Positions 42,492 to 53,481 are shown, counted from the stretch's first letter. The stretch: DNA of 64,000 bases from Jannaschia seohaensis (GCF_900116765.1 NZ_UETC01000004.1:124001-188000), one strand, 5' to 3'. Notes: a model not told the origin generated them from the sequence alone. Made by a program: numbers and translations.

Positions 42492-43517
42492 TCAGGCGGG
42501 CAAAGGTTCCAGCCCGGCCCGCGCGCGCATCCGGCCCAGGGCGCGCAACGGGTCGCGCATGTCCTCGATCTGCTCCCAGGCGCCTTCGGCGAGATGGGGG
42601 CCGATCGCCTCCAGATGCGGGGCGGCGGTCGGCCAGCCAACAAGCGCGGCCATCGAGGCGCCTATGACGTTATGAGCGATCAGGCTTCGGGCGCGGGGCT
42701 GCGGGCGCTCCAGCCCGGCCAGGGCCCCGGCCTGAAGCTGGAGCAACTCCGCGGTATAGTTCGGGTCGTCGCGCCGGGTCTTGTGGCGCTCGGCGGCGTC
42801 CGGGACGTCGCTCATATGCTCATGCCAGACGCAATCCTGGAGTCGGCCGCGCATCTCCAGCGCGATCCAGGCGGGGCCCTGATGCTCCCGGTCGCGGATC
42901 ACCGCCCACATGTCTTCCTGCGTGGCCCCCCAGCGCGCCTCCCAGGCGGTCAGCAGCGCGAGGTCGGCGGCGAGGCACGCTTCCGAGGTCGTCAAGAGGA
43001 TGTCGGTTTGCGCCGCCACGCCCTCATGATCGGAAAGCCCCATCGCCGCCCGCAGCCCGAAGCCGAGCGCCACGATATCGGCCCCGTCGGCCTGGCGGGC
43101 CATGTCGAGCGCCATCCGGGCATGGCGCAGCCGATCCTGCATTTCGGCACGGGCCGTCTCGCTGACGCGATGGGCGGGGCCCGCGCCGCGATGCCGCCAG
43201 GCCAGCGTCACCAGCAGACCGCCGGCCACCTTCAGCGCCGCGCCGCGCCGCGCGCCCGAAGGCAGGGGGCGAGCCACGGGCCAAAGCCCGCCCATCAGAT
43301 CGATCCAGAGATAGCGATCGTCCGCCGTCTGGCTGCTATACAGGGCCGCGACCCTGTCCCAGTCGCCATCATGCAGCGCCGCGAGCCCTTCGCGCACCAG
43401 CGGCTGGCCTAGGGTCCGGTCGAACTCGGGGGCGCGCAAGCCGCGCAAGCGGCGCAGGCCGTCGCGGACCAGACCGCCCTCGGCGATCGGATGGAACGAG
43501 AAACGATCGATAAACAT
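42492..43517 (-). CDS. hypothetical helical protein
   Basis: A 341-residue protein I do not recognise. It has no signal peptide or membrane segment and reads as mostly alpha-helical, with repeated hydrophobic/charged helices (LVREGLAALHDGDWDRVAAL, ALDMARQADGADIVALGFGL) that suggest a TPR-like or helical-repeat fold. ATG 43517 (MFIDRFSFHPIAEGG) is chosen over one nine codons earlier because GGGAGG stands 11 bases ahead. The stop lies 65 bases from the hydrogenase stop; the genes are convergent. Not clearly linked to neighbours. Confidence 0.7.
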   Translation of the reverse strand: MFIDRFSFHPIAEGGLVRDGLRRLRGLRAPEFDRTLGQPLVREGLAALHDGDWDRVAALYSSQTADDRYLWIDLMGGLWPVARPLPSGARRGAALKVAGGLLVTLAWRHRGAGPAHRVSETARAEMQDRLRHARMALDMARQADGADIVALGFGLRAAMGLSDHEGVAAQTDILLTTSEACLAADLALLTAWEARWGATQEDMWAVIRDREHQGPAWIALEMRGRLQDCVWHEHMSDVPDAAERHKTRRDDPNYTAELLQLQAGALAGLERPQPRARSLIAHNVIGASMAALVGWPTAAPHLEAIGPHLAEGAWEQIEDMRDPLRALGRMRARAGLEPLPA

Positions 43518-43619
43518 ACGGCAGACGCCCTCCCAGGTGCGCACAGGCGAACCTGCGCCGGGAAATGGGCGTCGCCTGGGGCGGCGGGGGGCGTTTTCGC
43601 GGCGGGGCCTGGGCGGAGG

Positions 43620-44492
43620 TCAGGCCGTGCGGGGCCGCCAGGGCCGGAACGCGGGGCGCGTCTCCGTCAGCTTGATCTCTCCCTGGCGTCCCGAGCCGAG
43701 GCGCAGCGTCGCCTCCCGCAACTCCTCGATGCCGAGATGGGCATCCTTCGGAAGCGCGCCCCCGTCCAGCGGGCGGCCGAACGTGACATGATAGGGCTGC
43801 ACGTCCTTGTTGAGCGTCTCGTGGAAGAGGGTGATGTCGCGCAAGGTCGGGTGGATCGCGTCGAAAGCGTAGAACATCGCCGAATTGCGCGCGCGGATAT
43901 GCACGGGGATGACGGGCAGGGCGAACTTGCGGGCGATCATGGCCGCCGAGGCCATCCATTTCCGCTCATGCAGCTGCAACCCGCGCCGCTTGGCCAGGCG
44001 GCCCGACGGGAAGATCACGCCCAGCCGCTCCGCCTCCAGGGCCTTGCGGGTCAGCGTCATGGTCTCGCGCGTCTTGGCGACGGTGCGCTTTTCCTCACGC
44101 CATTCGACGGGGACGATGATCTCCTCGAACTGCGGCAAGACCTTCAGGATGTCGGCATTCGCGTAGTAGAATGCGTCCGCGCGCCGCCGCAGGAGCAGAT
44201 CCTGCAGGATGATGCCGTCCGCGATCCCCGTCGGGTGGTTCGCCACGATCAGGGCGCGGCCGTCGGTCGGCACGTTCTCCAGCCCCTCGAAGGTCACGCG
44301 TTGGGCGATGCGGCGGGCGAGATCGGCCATGATGTCGGGCACAGAGAGATCGACATAGCTGGTTCCGATCTCGACCGAGCGTTCATAGGCCAACAGCCGG
44401 TCGAGCACGACGCGCGCCCCGCGCGCGGCAAGCGACGGGCGAAAGAGCCAGGGGGCCCTCTCCGCGATCATGGGGTCGAGACGCTCACGCAT
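43620..44492 (-). CDS. lysophospholipid acyltransferase family protein (PlsC-like)
   Basis: A 290-residue acyltransferase. The catalytic NHPTGIADG (His-x4-Asp) at about residues 84-92 and VIFPSGRLAKRRG match the PlsC/LPLAT fold. It probably adds an acyl chain to a lysolipid at the inner membrane. The substrate could be a phospholipid or ornithine-type lipid; not decidable here. Confidence 0.85.
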   Translation of the reverse strand: MRERLDPMIAERAPWLFRPSLAARGARVVLDRLLAYERSVEIGTSYVDLSVPDIMADLARRIAQRVTFEGLENVPTDGRALIVANHPTGIADGIILQDLLLRRRADAFYYANADILKVLPQFEEIIVPVEWREEKRTVAKTRETMTLTRKALEAERLGVIFPSGRLAKRRGLQLHERKWMASAAMIARKFALPVIPVHIRARNSAMFYAFDAIHPTLRDITLFHETLNKDVQPYHVTFGRPLDGGALPKDAHLGIEELREATLRLGSGRQGEIKLTETRPAFRPWRPRTA

Positions 44493-44640
44493 GGCGTTCT
44501 CCTGTCAGTCGTATGTCACGGGCAAATGACGCGACGTGACCATCTGCGCGGCAAATAAGCGCCGCAATGACGCAATTCTACCACAAATTGGAACGGATGG
44601 TTGCGATTCCTCTGCATCGGCGGAGCGGCATCGGCGGGTT

Positions 44641-45372
44641 TCAGCGCCCGCCCGAGACGTCGAGCACCGTATCGGTGACATAGCTGGCCGAGTCGCTGAG
44701 CAGCCAGAGGATCGCGCGGGCGACCTCTTCGGCGGTGCCGGCGCGGCCCATCGGCACGGTGGGGCCCAGACGGGCGGCGCGGTCGGGCAGGCCGCCCTTG
44801 GCGTGGATCTCGGTCTCGATGATGCCGGGGCGGATGGCGGTGACGCGGATGCCCTTGGGCGCGAGTTCCTGCGCCAGCCCTTTGGAGAAGACCTCCAGCC
44901 CGCCCTTGGTCGCCGCGTAATCGGCATATTGCCCGGGGCTGCCGAAGCGCGCGGCGGCGGAGGAGACGTTGACGATGGCCGCGCCGGGGCCGAGCCGCCG
45001 GGCGGACTGCGCGGCGACCAGCATCGGCGCGGTGAGGTTGATGGCGACCATGCGGGCGACGCGCTCGGGCGTGAACTCCGCCACCGGGGCCGCGACATCG
45101 ACGACGCCCGCATTGTTGACGAGACCGTGCAGGGCGGGGTGGGCCGCGTCGATCTCGTCGAACATCGGGGCGATGCTGGCCGGATCGGCCAGGTCGGCGC
45201 GGTGCAGGCTGACCCGGGCCCCGGCGGATCGGGCGTCGCTGGCCACCGCCTCCGCGCCCGCGCGGTTGCCGTTATAGTGCAGCGCCAGGTCGTAATCGGG
45301 CGCGGCGAGCCGGGCGGTCGCCGCGCCGATCCCGGAGGACGCGCCGGTGATGAGCAGGGTTTTTCGGGTCAT
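44641..45372 (-). CDS. SDR-family oxidoreductase (FabG-like)
   Basis: A 243-residue short-chain dehydrogenase with LLITGASSGIGAATA, NNAGVVDVA, IVNVSSAAARFGSPG and YAATK. The end SYVTDTVLDVSGGR is the usual family C-terminus. It follows pepN on the same strand after 37 bases. Substrate unknown. Confidence 0.9.
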   Translation of the reverse strand: MTRKTLLITGASSGIGAATARLAAPDYDLALHYNGNRAGAEAVASDARSAGARVSLHRADLADPASIAPMFDEIDAAHPALHGLVNNAGVVDVAAPVAEFTPERVARMVAINLTAPMLVAAQSARRLGPGAAIVNVSSAAARFGSPGQYADYAATKGGLEVFSKGLAQELAPKGIRVTAIRPGIIETEIHAKGGLPDRAARLGPTVPMGRAGTAEEVARAILWLLSDSASYVTDTVLDVSGGR

Positions 45373-45409
45373 GTCAGTCTCCAGATCGAGCCGGTCCGGC
45401 GCGCGGATT

Positions 45410-47956
45410 TCAGGCGCCGCGCATCCGCCCGACCATCTCGGCGAGGTCGCGGCTGATGCTCTCGCCCGCGATCCGGTCCAGCTGGGCCCGAATCAAGTCC
45501 TGCCGATCGGCGTCATAGCGCCGCCAGGTGTCGAAGGCGGTGGACATGCGCGCCGCCATCTGCGGGTTCATCGCGTCCATCTTCAGCAGCCAGTCGGCCA
45601 GGAAGCGATAGCCGGACCCGTCCTTCTGGTGGAAGCCCGCCGGGTTGCCCGCCGTGAGCGCGCCGATGACCGAGCGGAAGCGGTTGGGGTTCGCCGCGTC
45701 GAAATCGTCCCGCCGGGTCAGGCCGGTGGCGATGCCGACCGCCCGGTCGGGGGCGGAATGCATCACCTGGGCCGCGAACCACTTGTCCATGACGAGCCGG
45801 TCATGCTTCCAATCCTCCTCGAAGGCCTTGGCGACCGAGGGGTCGCCGGCCTCCAGCAGGCAGGTGAAGGCCGCCATCCGGTCGGTCATGTTGTCCGCCG
45901 CCCCATAGGCCGCGCGGGCGGCGTCACCCCCGTCGAGCCGGGTCGCGAGCCGCAGCAGCACCGCGTCCAGCGCCCGCTTGCCCGCATCCTCCGCGTTCGC
46001 ATCGTAGGGGCCGGTGACGCGCATGGCGCGGCGCAGCTCCCCCAGGTCGGAGGCGAGCGCCTGCGCGATCGCCAGCCCCGCCGCCTCCCGCGCGGCATGG
46101 ATTGCGTCGGGGTCCGGGACGATCCCGCCGACATGGAGCGTCTGCGCCAAGTCGTCCTCGGAGGGCAGTGCCAGGGCCAGCGCCCGGAAGGCCGGGTCGG
46201 CGGTCTCATCGCGGGCCAGCTTGGCGATCGCCTCCAGCCAGGGCGCGTCGGGCGCCGTCCCCTCGGCGACCATCGCGACCAGCCGTGCCTTGGCCAGCGC
46301 GCGCCCCGCCTCCCACCGGTTGAACGGATCCGTGTCATGGGCCAGCAGAACCAGCCGGTCCGCGTCGGATTGGTCGTGCTCCAGGATGACCGGCGCAGAG
46401 AAGCCCCGCAGCACCGAGAGAACCGGGCGGGACGCGGTCTCGACTTCGATCACGCCTTCGGCCTCCGAAAGTTCGAACACTTCGGTCGGCCGCAGCTCCG
46501 CCCCATCGGCATCCAGCAGACCCCAGGCCACCGGGATCGTCATCGGGATCTTGTCGGTCTGGCCCGGCGTGTCTGGCACAACCTGCCGGAGCGTCGCGCG
46601 CCAGACGCCATCCTCCCAGCTTTCCTCGACCGTGACGCGCGGCGTGCCCGCCTGGGAATACCACAGCGCGAACTGAGACAGATCGCGCCCCGTCGCGTCC
46701 TCGAAGCATTTCAGCCAGTCCTCAATCGTGCAGGCCTGGCCGTCATGCCGCTCGAAATAGAGGTCGCAGCCCGCCTGATACCCATCCGGCCCGACGAGGC
46801 GGCGCAGCATCCCGATCACCTCCGCGCCCTTCTCGTAGACGGTCGCGGTGTAGAAGTTGTTGATCTCGACAAAGCTCTCGGGCCGCACCGGATGGGCCAG
46901 CGGCCCGGCATCCTCCCGGAATTGGCGGGCGCGCAGTTGCAACACGTCCCCGATCCGCTGCACCGCGGCCGAGCGCATGTCGGCGCTGAATTGCTGGTCG
47001 CGGAAGACGGTCAGCCCTTCCTTGAGGCAGAGCTGGAACCAGTCGCGGCAGGTGATGCGGTTGCCGGTCCAGTTGTGGAAATATTCGTGGGCGACGATCC
47101 CCTCGATCAGCGCGTAGTCGGTGTCGGTCGCCGTCTCCGGCGAAGCCAGTACGTATTTGGAGTTGAACACGTTCAACCCCTTGTTCTCCATCGCGCCCAT
47201 GTTGAAGTCGTCGACCGCGACGATGTTGAAGACGCTAAGGTCATAGGCGCGGCCATAAACCTGCTCGTCCCAGGCCATCGAACGCTTGAGCGCGTCGAGC
47301 GCATAGCCCGTCCGCCCCTCATCGCCCGGCCGCACCCAGACGTTCAGCGCGACCTCCCGGCCCTCCATCGTGGTGAAGCGGTCCGAGGCGGCCACGAGGT
47401 TCCCGGCGACCAGCGCGAAGAGATAGGTCGGCTTGGGCCAAGGGTCGTGCCACTTGCCGGGCGCGACCTCGTCCCCATTCGACAGAAGCACCGGCAGATC
47501 GGCCTCGATCTCCACGTCATAGGTGGCCATCACGTCGGGCCGGTCCAGCATCCAGGTGATCCGGCGGAAGCCCTCGGCCTCGCATTGGGTGCAATACATG
47601 CCGTTCGACATATAGAGCCCCTCCAGCGCCTTGTTGGTCTCGGGCGAGATGCGGGCGACCGTCTCCAGCAGGAAGGCGTCCGGCGCGTCGTGCAGGGTAA
47701 GCGTCTTGTCGGTGAGCGTGTAGCGGTCGGCGGGCAGATCCTTTCCGTCGAGGCGCAGGGCTACCATCTCCAGCTGTTCGCCGTTCAGCACCATCTCGCC
47801 GGGGCCCTGCCGCTTGCAGGTCAGGCGCGCGCTGACCTCGGTGGCGCGCGGGTCGAGCCGGACATGCAGATCGACATGGGTCACGGTCACGGGGACGGGG
47901 GCGTAGTCCTTCAGATAGACGGTTTCGTCGGTCTGGGCGGGGGTCGCGTCGCGCAT
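45410..47956 (-). CDS. pepN: aminopeptidase N
   Basis: An 848-residue zinc M1 aminopeptidase of the bacterial PepN branch. The GAMEN substrate motif (NMGAMENKGLN) and the zinc site HEYFHNW...LKEGLTVFRD are intact, followed by an Ig-like domain and the long helical C-terminal domain. It cleaves N-terminal residues from peptides in the cytoplasm. ATG 47956 has AAAGGAG at good distance; the frame runs far upstream as noise across the opposite-strand photolyase gene. Confidence 0.96.
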   Translation of the reverse strand: MRDATPAQTDETVYLKDYAPVPVTVTHVDLHVRLDPRATEVSARLTCKRQGPGEMVLNGEQLEMVALRLDGKDLPADRYTLTDKTLTLHDAPDAFLLETVARISPETNKALEGLYMSNGMYCTQCEAEGFRRITWMLDRPDVMATYDVEIEADLPVLLSNGDEVAPGKWHDPWPKPTYLFALVAGNLVAASDRFTTMEGREVALNVWVRPGDEGRTGYALDALKRSMAWDEQVYGRAYDLSVFNIVAVDDFNMGAMENKGLNVFNSKYVLASPETATDTDYALIEGIVAHEYFHNWTGNRITCRDWFQLCLKEGLTVFRDQQFSADMRSAAVQRIGDVLQLRARQFREDAGPLAHPVRPESFVEINNFYTATVYEKGAEVIGMLRRLVGPDGYQAGCDLYFERHDGQACTIEDWLKCFEDATGRDLSQFALWYSQAGTPRVTVEESWEDGVWRATLRQVVPDTPGQTDKIPMTIPVAWGLLDADGAELRPTEVFELSEAEGVIEVETASRPVLSVLRGFSAPVILEHDQSDADRLVLLAHDTDPFNRWEAGRALAKARLVAMVAEGTAPDAPWLEAIAKLARDETADPAFRALALALPSEDDLAQTLHVGGIVPDPDAIHAAREAAGLAIAQALASDLGELRRAMRVTGPYDANAEDAGKRALDAVLLRLATRLDGGDAARAAYGAADNMTDRMAAFTCLLEAGDPSVAKAFEEDWKHDRLVMDKWFAAQVMHSAPDRAVGIATGLTRRDDFDAANPNRFRSVIGALTAGNPAGFHQKDGSGYRFLADWLLKMDAMNPQMAARMSTAFDTWRRYDADRQDLIRAQLDRIAGESISRDLAEMVGRMRGA

Positions 47957-48109
47957 CGCAAGTCTCCTTTGGCTCCGACCTAGCGGGCCGGGCGGGGCGC
48001 GGCCAGGGGTCGCGGGCGAAGAGGGCCGATGCGGCCCGATGAGCGGACGCCCCCTATTGGCCGCGCCGCGCGTCGGACTACCTGCCGCTCGCCCAAGCCC
48101 GGACCGATC

Positions 48110-49576
48110 ATGCCCGACCCCGCCACCCTCGTCTGGTTCAAGCGCGACCTGCGCATGACCGATCACTCGCCCCTCGCCGCCGCGATCGGCCCCGTGATCC
48201 CGCTCTATATCGCGGAGCCCGAGATGTGGGCCCATCCGGACGCCGCCGGCCGCCAATGGGCCTTCGTCGCCGAGAGCCTGAACGAATTGCGCGCTTCCCT
48301 CGCCGCCCTCGGCGCGCCATTGATCGTCCGGACCGGTGAGGCCGTCGCCGTGCTCGACGCGCTTCGCCGCGCGCACCCCATCGCCGCGCTGCGTTCCCAC
48401 GAGGAGACCGGCCTCCTCTGGTCCTGGGAGCGGGACAAGCGCGTCGCCGCCTGGGCCGCGCGCCACGGCATCCCCTGGACCGAGCAGGCCGATAGCGGCG
48501 TCGTCCGCCGCCTCGCCAGCCGCGATGGCTGGGCCCAGCGGCGCGAGGCGCTGATGCGACAGCCGCTGATCCCTGCGCCCAAGCGCCTGCAAGGCACCGG
48601 CCTCGCCCCCGGCGCCATCCCCACCGCCGCGCAGCTGGGCCTCACCCCCGACCCGTGCCCTCTCCGCCAGACCGGAGGGCGCACCGCCGGCGAAGAGATC
48701 CTGACCACCTTCCTCCACGACCGGGGCGAGCAATTCCCGACCGACATGTCCTCGCCCGTGACCGGCGAGACCGGCTGCTCCCGCCTCTCGCCGCATCTGG
48801 CCTGGGGCACGATCAGCCCGCGCGAGGCGCAGCAGGCCGCCATGGCCCGCGCCGCCGAGACCAGGGGGCAGGGCACCGGCTGGCCCAAGGCGATGCGCAG
48901 CTTCGTCTCGCGCCTGGCCTGGCGCGACCACTTCACCCAGAAGCTGGAGGACTTCCCCCGGCTCGACCGCGACTGCCTGCATTCCGGCATGGAGGGTCTG
49001 CGCCCCCGTGTGCCCGAGGGCGATACGGCGGACCGTCTCGCCGCCTTCGCCGAAGGACGCACGGGCCTGCCCTTCGTCGATGCCTGCATGCGCTACGCGC
49101 AGGCGACCGGCTGGCTGAACTTCCGGATGCGCGCGATGGTGCAATGCGTGGCCAGCTATCATCTCTGGCTCGACCACCGCGACAGCGGGCCGGTGCTGGC
49201 GCGGCTCTGGACCGATTACGCCCCCGGCATCCATTGGGCCCAGAGTCAGATGCAGTCGGGCACGACCGGGATCAACCAGCTGCGCATCTACAACCCGGTC
49301 AAGCAGGGCCATGACCAAGACCCGACCGGCGCCTTCACCCGCCGCTGGGTGCCGGAGCTGGCGCATCTGGAGGGCAGGGAGTTGCAAGAGCCCTGGCGCG
49401 CCGCGTCCCCGCCTGCGGGCTATCCCGCCCCGCTCGTCGATCCGGTCGCCGCGGCCAAGGAGGCGCGGAGCCGCGTCTACGCCCATCGCCGGGGCGACGC
49501 TTTCCGCGAAGAGGCGCAGCGGATCGCCGCGAAACACGGCTCCCGCAAGGGCGGACGCCGGGGCTGGGCCGCCTGA
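48110..49576 (+). CDS. FAD-binding DNA photolyase / cryptochrome family protein
   Basis: A 488-residue photolyase-fold protein. It begins with the alpha/beta antenna domain ([20 protein letters not shown]) and continues with the FAD-binding helical domain, including [53 protein letters not shown] and [24 protein letters not shown]. The last block holds the FAD and DNA contacts of class I enzymes. It repairs pyrimidine dimers with light, or senses light. It shares a TGATG junction with the DUF2256 gene. Confidence 0.92.
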   Translation: MPDPATLVWFKRDLRMTDHSPLAAAIGPVIPLYIAEPEMWAHPDAAGRQWAFVAESLNELRASLAALGAPLIVRTGEAVAVLDALRRAHPIAALRSHEETGLLWSWERDKRVAAWAARHGIPWTEQADSGVVRRLASRDGWAQRREALMRQPLIPAPKRLQGTGLAPGAIPTAAQLGLTPDPCPLRQTGGRTAGEEILTTFLHDRGEQFPTDMSSPVTGETGCSRLSPHLAWGTISPREAQQAAMARAAETRGQGTGWPKAMRSFVSRLAWRDHFTQKLEDFPRLDRDCLHSGMEGLRPRVPEGDTADRLAAFAEGRTGLPFVDACMRYAQATGWLNFRMRAMVQCVASYHLWLDHRDSGPVLARLWTDYAPGIHWAQSQMQSGTTGINQLRIYNPVKQGHDQDPTGAFTRRWVPELAHLEGRELQEPWRAASPPAGYPAPLVDPVAAAKEARSRVYAHRRGDAFREEAQRIAAKHGSRKGGRRGWAA

Positions 49577-49761
49577 TGGCCCGCATGCGCCGCAAGGGCG
49601 ACCTGCCGGAAAAGGTCTGCGCCACCTGCGGGCGACCGTTCGCCTGGCGCAAGAAATGGGCCAAGGTCTGGGACGAAGTCCGGTATTGCTCCGACGCCTG
49701 TCGTCGAAAGCGGTCAAAAAATCTGACCAATCCTGTTGCCGATAGGAAACTTGCGCGTTAA
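49576..49761 (+). CDS. DUF2256 zinc-ribbon protein
   Basis: A 61-residue basic protein with [31 protein letters not shown], the two CxxC-type pairs and tryptophan-rich core of DUF2256. Start overlaps the photolyase stop by one base. Function unknown; repeated coupling with photolyases suggests a DNA- or FAD-related helper, which is inference. Confidence 0.93.
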   Translation: MARMRRKGDLPEKVCATCGRPFAWRKKWAKVWDEVRYCSDACRRKRSKNLTNPVADRKLAR

Positions 49762-49793
49762 TTGCGGCCAAACATCGCAGTTCGGAGGCTCCC

Positions 49794-51944
49794 ATGACCC
49801 GTATCGACAAATCCGGCTTGCAGGTCGACGCGGCGCTCGCCCGCTTCGTCGAAGAGGAAGCCCTCCCGGGCACCGGCGTTGCCGCGGAGGCGTTCTGGGA
49901 CGGGTTCGCCAAGCTTGTCGCCGACCTCGCCCCGCGCAACGCGGCGCTCCTGGCCGAGCGGGCGGAGATCCAGGGCAAGATCGACGATTGGCACCGCGCG
50001 CGCACGGGCCAGCCTCATGACGCGGAGGCCTACAAGGCGTTCCTGACCGAGATCGGCTATCTCGTGCCAGAGGGCGCGCCCTTCCAGATCGACACCGCCA
50101 ATGTCGACCCGGAGATCGCCGAGGTTCCGGGCCCGCAGCTCGTCGTTCCGATCACCAATGCGCGCTATGCGCTCAACGCGGCGAACGCGCGCTGGGGCAA
50201 TCTCTATGACGCGCTCTATGGCACCGACGCGCTGGGCGACCTGCCCGCGGGCGGCGGCTATGACGCGGCGCGCGGCGCCCGGGTGATCGCCTGGGGCAAG
50301 CGCTTCCTGGACGAGGCGGTGCCGCTGGCCGGCGCGTCCTGGTCCGATGTCACCGACATCGGCATCGAGGACGGCAAGCCCGTGATCCGCACCGGCGCCG
50401 AGACCGCCGCGCTGGCTGATGCGGAGGCCTACCAGGGCTGGGTCGAGAGCGATGGCACCCTGCGCGTCCTCTTGCGGAACAATGGCTTGGGAATCGTCCT
50501 GGTCATCGCCCCCGAGGGCGCGATCGGCAAGGACGACCCGATGGGGCTGGACGCGATCCATCTGGAATCGGCCATGTCGGCGATCATGGATTGCGAAGAT
50601 TCGGTCGCCTGCGTCGATGCCGAGGACAAGATCGTCGCCTATTCCAACTGGCTCGGGCTGATGAAGGGCGACCTCACCGAAGAGGTGACCAAGGGCGGCA
50701 CCACCTTCACCCGCGCCCTGAATCCCGACATGGAGTTCAACGCTCCGGGTGGCGGCGTCCTGACCGCCAAGGGCCGGTCGTTGATGCTGGTCCGCAACGT
50801 CGGGCACCTGATGACGAACCCGGCCATCCTGATGGCCGATGGCGGCGAAATCCCCGAGGGGCTGATGGATGCCGCGATCACCACGCTGATCGCGATGCAC
50901 GATCTGAAAAAGACCGAAGGCGCGCGCAACTCCGTCGCGGGCTCGGTCTATGTGGTGAAGCCCAAGATGCATGGCCCCGCCGAGGTCGCCTTCGCCGACG
51001 AGATCTTCACCCGGGTCGAGGGCTTCCTGGGCCTGCCCGCCAATACCGTGAAGCTGGGCATCATGGACGAGGAGCGGCGCACCTCCGCCAACCTCGCCGA
51101 GTGCATCCGCGCCGCCAAGTCGCGGGTCGCCTTCATCAATACCGGCTTCCTCGATCGCACCGGCGACGAGATCCACACCTCGATGGAGGCGGGACCGATG
51201 CTGCCCAAGGGCGAGATGAAGGCCACGCCCTGGATTGCCGCCTACGAGGACCGGAACGTCGATATCGGCCTGGCTTGCGGCCTGCGCGGCAAGGCGCAGA
51301 TCGGCAAGGGCATGTGGGCCATGCCAGACATGATGCACGCCATGCTGGAGCAAAAGATCGGCCACCCGAAATCCGGCGCCAATTGCGCCTGGGTGCCCTC
51401 GCCCACGGCTGCGACGCTGCATGCCACCCACTACCACCAGGTCGACGTCCTGGCCCGCCAGGAGGAACTGGCCCAGGGCGGCCCGCGCGCTTCGCTCGAC
51501 GCGCTGCTGACGATCCCGGTCATGGAGGGCCGGAACCTCTCCGACGACGAGGTCCAGGCCGAGATCGAGAACAACGCGCAGGGCATCCTGGGCTATGTGG
51601 TGCGCTGGATCGATGCCGGGGTCGGCTGCTCCAAGGTGCCGGACATCAACGATGTGGGCCTGATGGAGGACCGCGCGACCTGCCGGATTTCGTCGCAGGC
51701 GCTCGCCAACTGGCTGCATCACGGCGTGATCACGCCGGACCGGGTCGAGGAAGGGATGCGCAAGATGGCCGCGAAGGTCGATGCGCAGAACGCCGACACG
51801 CCGGGCTACCAGCCGCTGGCGCCGGGCTTCGACGGCGTGGCCTACAAGGCCGCGCAGGATCTGGTGTTCCAGGGCCGCGTTCAGCCCTCGGGCTATACCG
51901 AGCCGGTCCTGCACCGCCGCCGCCTGGAACGCAAAGCAAGCTGA
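49794..51944 (+). CDS. glcB: malate synthase G
   Basis: A 716-residue enzyme with the standard length and motifs of malate synthase [17 protein letters not shown] with the magnesium glutamate/aspartate, [45 protein letters not shown]-like segment ([13 protein letters not shown]), and [25 protein letters not shown]. It condenses glyoxylate with acetyl-CoA to malate, closing use of glycolate/glyoxylate. GGAGG precedes the ATG. It would also accept glyoxylate from the sugar-acid locus, if that pathway makes it. Confidence 0.97.
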   Translation: MTRIDKSGLQVDAALARFVEEEALPGTGVAAEAFWDGFAKLVADLAPRNAALLAERAEIQGKIDDWHRARTGQPHDAEAYKAFLTEIGYLVPEGAPFQIDTANVDPEIAEVPGPQLVVPITNARYALNAANARWGNLYDALYGTDALGDLPAGGGYDAARGARVIAWGKRFLDEAVPLAGASWSDVTDIGIEDGKPVIRTGAETAALADAEAYQGWVESDGTLRVLLRNNGLGIVLVIAPEGAIGKDDPMGLDAIHLESAMSAIMDCEDSVACVDAEDKIVAYSNWLGLMKGDLTEEVTKGGTTFTRALNPDMEFNAPGGGVLTAKGRSLMLVRNVGHLMTNPAILMADGGEIPEGLMDAAITTLIAMHDLKKTEGARNSVAGSVYVVKPKMHGPAEVAFADEIFTRVEGFLGLPANTVKLGIMDEERRTSANLAECIRAAKSRVAFINTGFLDRTGDEIHTSMEAGPMLPKGEMKATPWIAAYEDRNVDIGLACGLRGKAQIGKGMWAMPDMMHAMLEQKIGHPKSGANCAWVPSPTAATLHATHYHQVDVLARQEELAQGGPRASLDALLTIPVMEGRNLSDDEVQAEIENNAQGILGYVVRWIDAGVGCSKVPDINDVGLMEDRATCRISSQALANWLHHGVITPDRVEEGMRKMAAKVDAQNADTPGYQPLAPGFDGVAYKAAQDLVFQGRVQPSGYTEPVLHRRRLERKAS

Positions 51945-52007
51945 TCGTTGCCGTCCCGCGCGCGGGGCGGCCCCACCGTCCCTTCGACGGGGCGCACAGG
52001 AGACATC

Positions 52008-52436
52008 ATGACCGACATCACCATCGACCAAGCCCGCACCATCGTCAGCGCCACCCTCGCCAAAGGCCGCGAGATGGGGCTGAAGCCCCTCTCCGTGATC
52101 GTGCTCGACGCGGGCGGCCACGCCAAGGCGTTCGAGCGCGAGGACGGCGCGTCGCCCGGCCGCTTCGCCATCGCCGAGGGCAAGGCCTATGGCGCCGTCA
52201 TGCTGGGCATGGGGGGCACGGCCCAGATGGCGCGGGCCGAGCAGCAGGCCTATTTCATGGCCGCCGTGAACGGCGCCTTCGGAGGCCGGGTCGTCCCGGT
52301 TCCGGGCGGCATCCTGGTGCGGGACGCGGAGGGCGCGGTGATCGGCGCGGTCGGCGTGACCGGCGATACCTCCGACAACGACCTTGAGGCTGGCGCGGCG
52401 GGCATCGCCGCCGCCGGACTCACCGCCGAGGGCTGA
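52008..52436 (+). CDS. GlcG/HbpS-family protein
   Basis: A 142-residue protein with TIDQARTIVSATLAKGREMGLKPLSVIVLDAGGH and a glycine-rich end GAVGVTGDTSDNDLEAG, the pattern of the GlcG/HbpS family. Members near glycolate genes are of unknown role; HbpS members bind haem. It follows glcB after 63 bases and is probably co-transcribed. Confidence 0.9.
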   Translation: MTDITIDQARTIVSATLAKGREMGLKPLSVIVLDAGGHAKAFEREDGASPGRFAIAEGKAYGAVMLGMGGTAQMARAEQQAYFMAAVNGAFGGRVVPVPGGILVRDAEGAVIGAVGVTGDTSDNDLEAGAAGIAAAGLTAEG

Positions 52437-52704
52437 GCATCGCGCGCGGCCTGCCGAGGCCGTGCGACGCCGCGCGCCGGGGCCGATCCGGGCGCGCGGA
52501 CCCCGCGATACGGCATGGCGGTGCGGTGGGCGGAAGGGTTTCGCGCAGCGGCCCGCGCGTGCCGGCGCCGCCCGTGCGAGAGTTGCGTAACATCGCGGCA
52601 ATCGCCGGGTTTCGCTGCCCTTGCGTAAGACTGTGCGCAGATGCACGCGGCCGCCTGCTATGGCGAAGCTTCTCCCGGCGGCAAGCGTCTATTATGTTGA
52701 TCTC

Positions 52705-53481
52705 ATGACAAGGCCTATCGTTGGCATCATCTCGAATGCCTATCTCATCAACGATCAGTATCCGGCTCATGCATGCGGGTCGATGAACACCGACGCGGTC
52801 GTGCAGGTGTCGGGCGCGATGCCACTGGCCTTTCCGGCTGATCCGGAGGTCGTGACGATCCCCGAGTTGCTCGACGCGTTCGACGGTTTTCTCTTCACCG
52901 GCGGCCGACCGAACGTCCACCCGGAGGAATATGGCGAGGAGCCGACCGAGGCGCATGGCACGTTCGACCGCAACCGCGACCGCGTCGCCCTGCCGCTGAT
53001 CCGCGCCGCGGTGGAGCGGGGCCAGCCCATCCTCGGCATCTGCCGCGGCTTTCAGGAAGTGGCGGTGGCCTTCGGCTCTACCCTCCACCCCGAGATCCGG
53101 GAGCTGCCCGGCCGCATGAACCACCGGATGCCGCCCGACGGCACGCTGGAAGAGAAATTCGCGCTTCGGCACGATGTGATCCTCGCTCCCGGGTCGCCTT
53201 ATGCCCACGTCTTCGGCACGGAGCGGGTGCGGACCAACACGCTGCACGGGCAGGGGATCAAGGTCGCGGGGCCGCGGGTGCGCATCGACGGCTGGGCCGA
53301 GGACGACACGCCTGAGGCGATCAGCATCGACGGCGCGCCGGGCTTCGCCATGGCCGTGCAATGGCATCCGGAGGCGAACGCCGCCGAGGATCCGGTCTCC
53401 CGACCGCTCTTCGCCGCTTTCGGCGAGGCCTGCCGCGCCTGGCGGGCGAGCGGCGGGCAGCCGCTGCGCGCGGTGGGCTGA
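52705..53481 (+). CDS. class I glutamine amidotransferase-like peptidase (PuuD type)
   Basis: A 258-residue gamma-glutamyl hydrolase of the class I amidotransferase fold. The nucleophile is in GICRGFQEVAVAFG, the catalytic histidine in QWHPEAN, and FTGGRPNVHPEEYG is the typical early segment. PuuD enzymes split gamma-glutamyl-GABA in polyamine breakdown. No puu partner is adjacent. ATG 52705 gives the family beginning (MTRPIVGIISNAY). Confidence 0.9.
   Translation: MTRPIVGIISNAYLINDQYPAHACGSMNTDAVVQVSGAMPLAFPADPEVVTIPELLDAFDGFLFTGGRPNVHPEEYGEEPTEAHGTFDRNRDRVALPLIRAAVERGQPILGICRGFQEVAVAFGSTLHPEIRELPGRMNHRMPPDGTLEEKFALRHDVILAPGSPYAHVFGTERVRTNTLHGQGIKVAGPRVRIDGWAEDDTPEAISIDGAPGFAMAVQWHPEANAAEDPVSRPLFAAFGEACRAWRASGGQPLRAVG

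Noticed and set aside
45410-50005. Apparent 1531-residue frame on the minus strand
   Set aside because: Only the part to 47956 is a protein (aminopeptidase N). The rest lies opposite the photolyase and malate synthase genes and is arginine/glycine-rich antisense noise.
49758-52646. 962-residue minus-strand frame opposite glcB
   Set aside because: Antisense shadow of malate synthase G and GlcG, caused by GC-rich codon bias.
52437-52704. Possible small gene before the PuuD-type amidotransferase
   Set aside because: Frames are short, GC-noise-like and without ribosome sites; it is probably just leader and promoter DNA.
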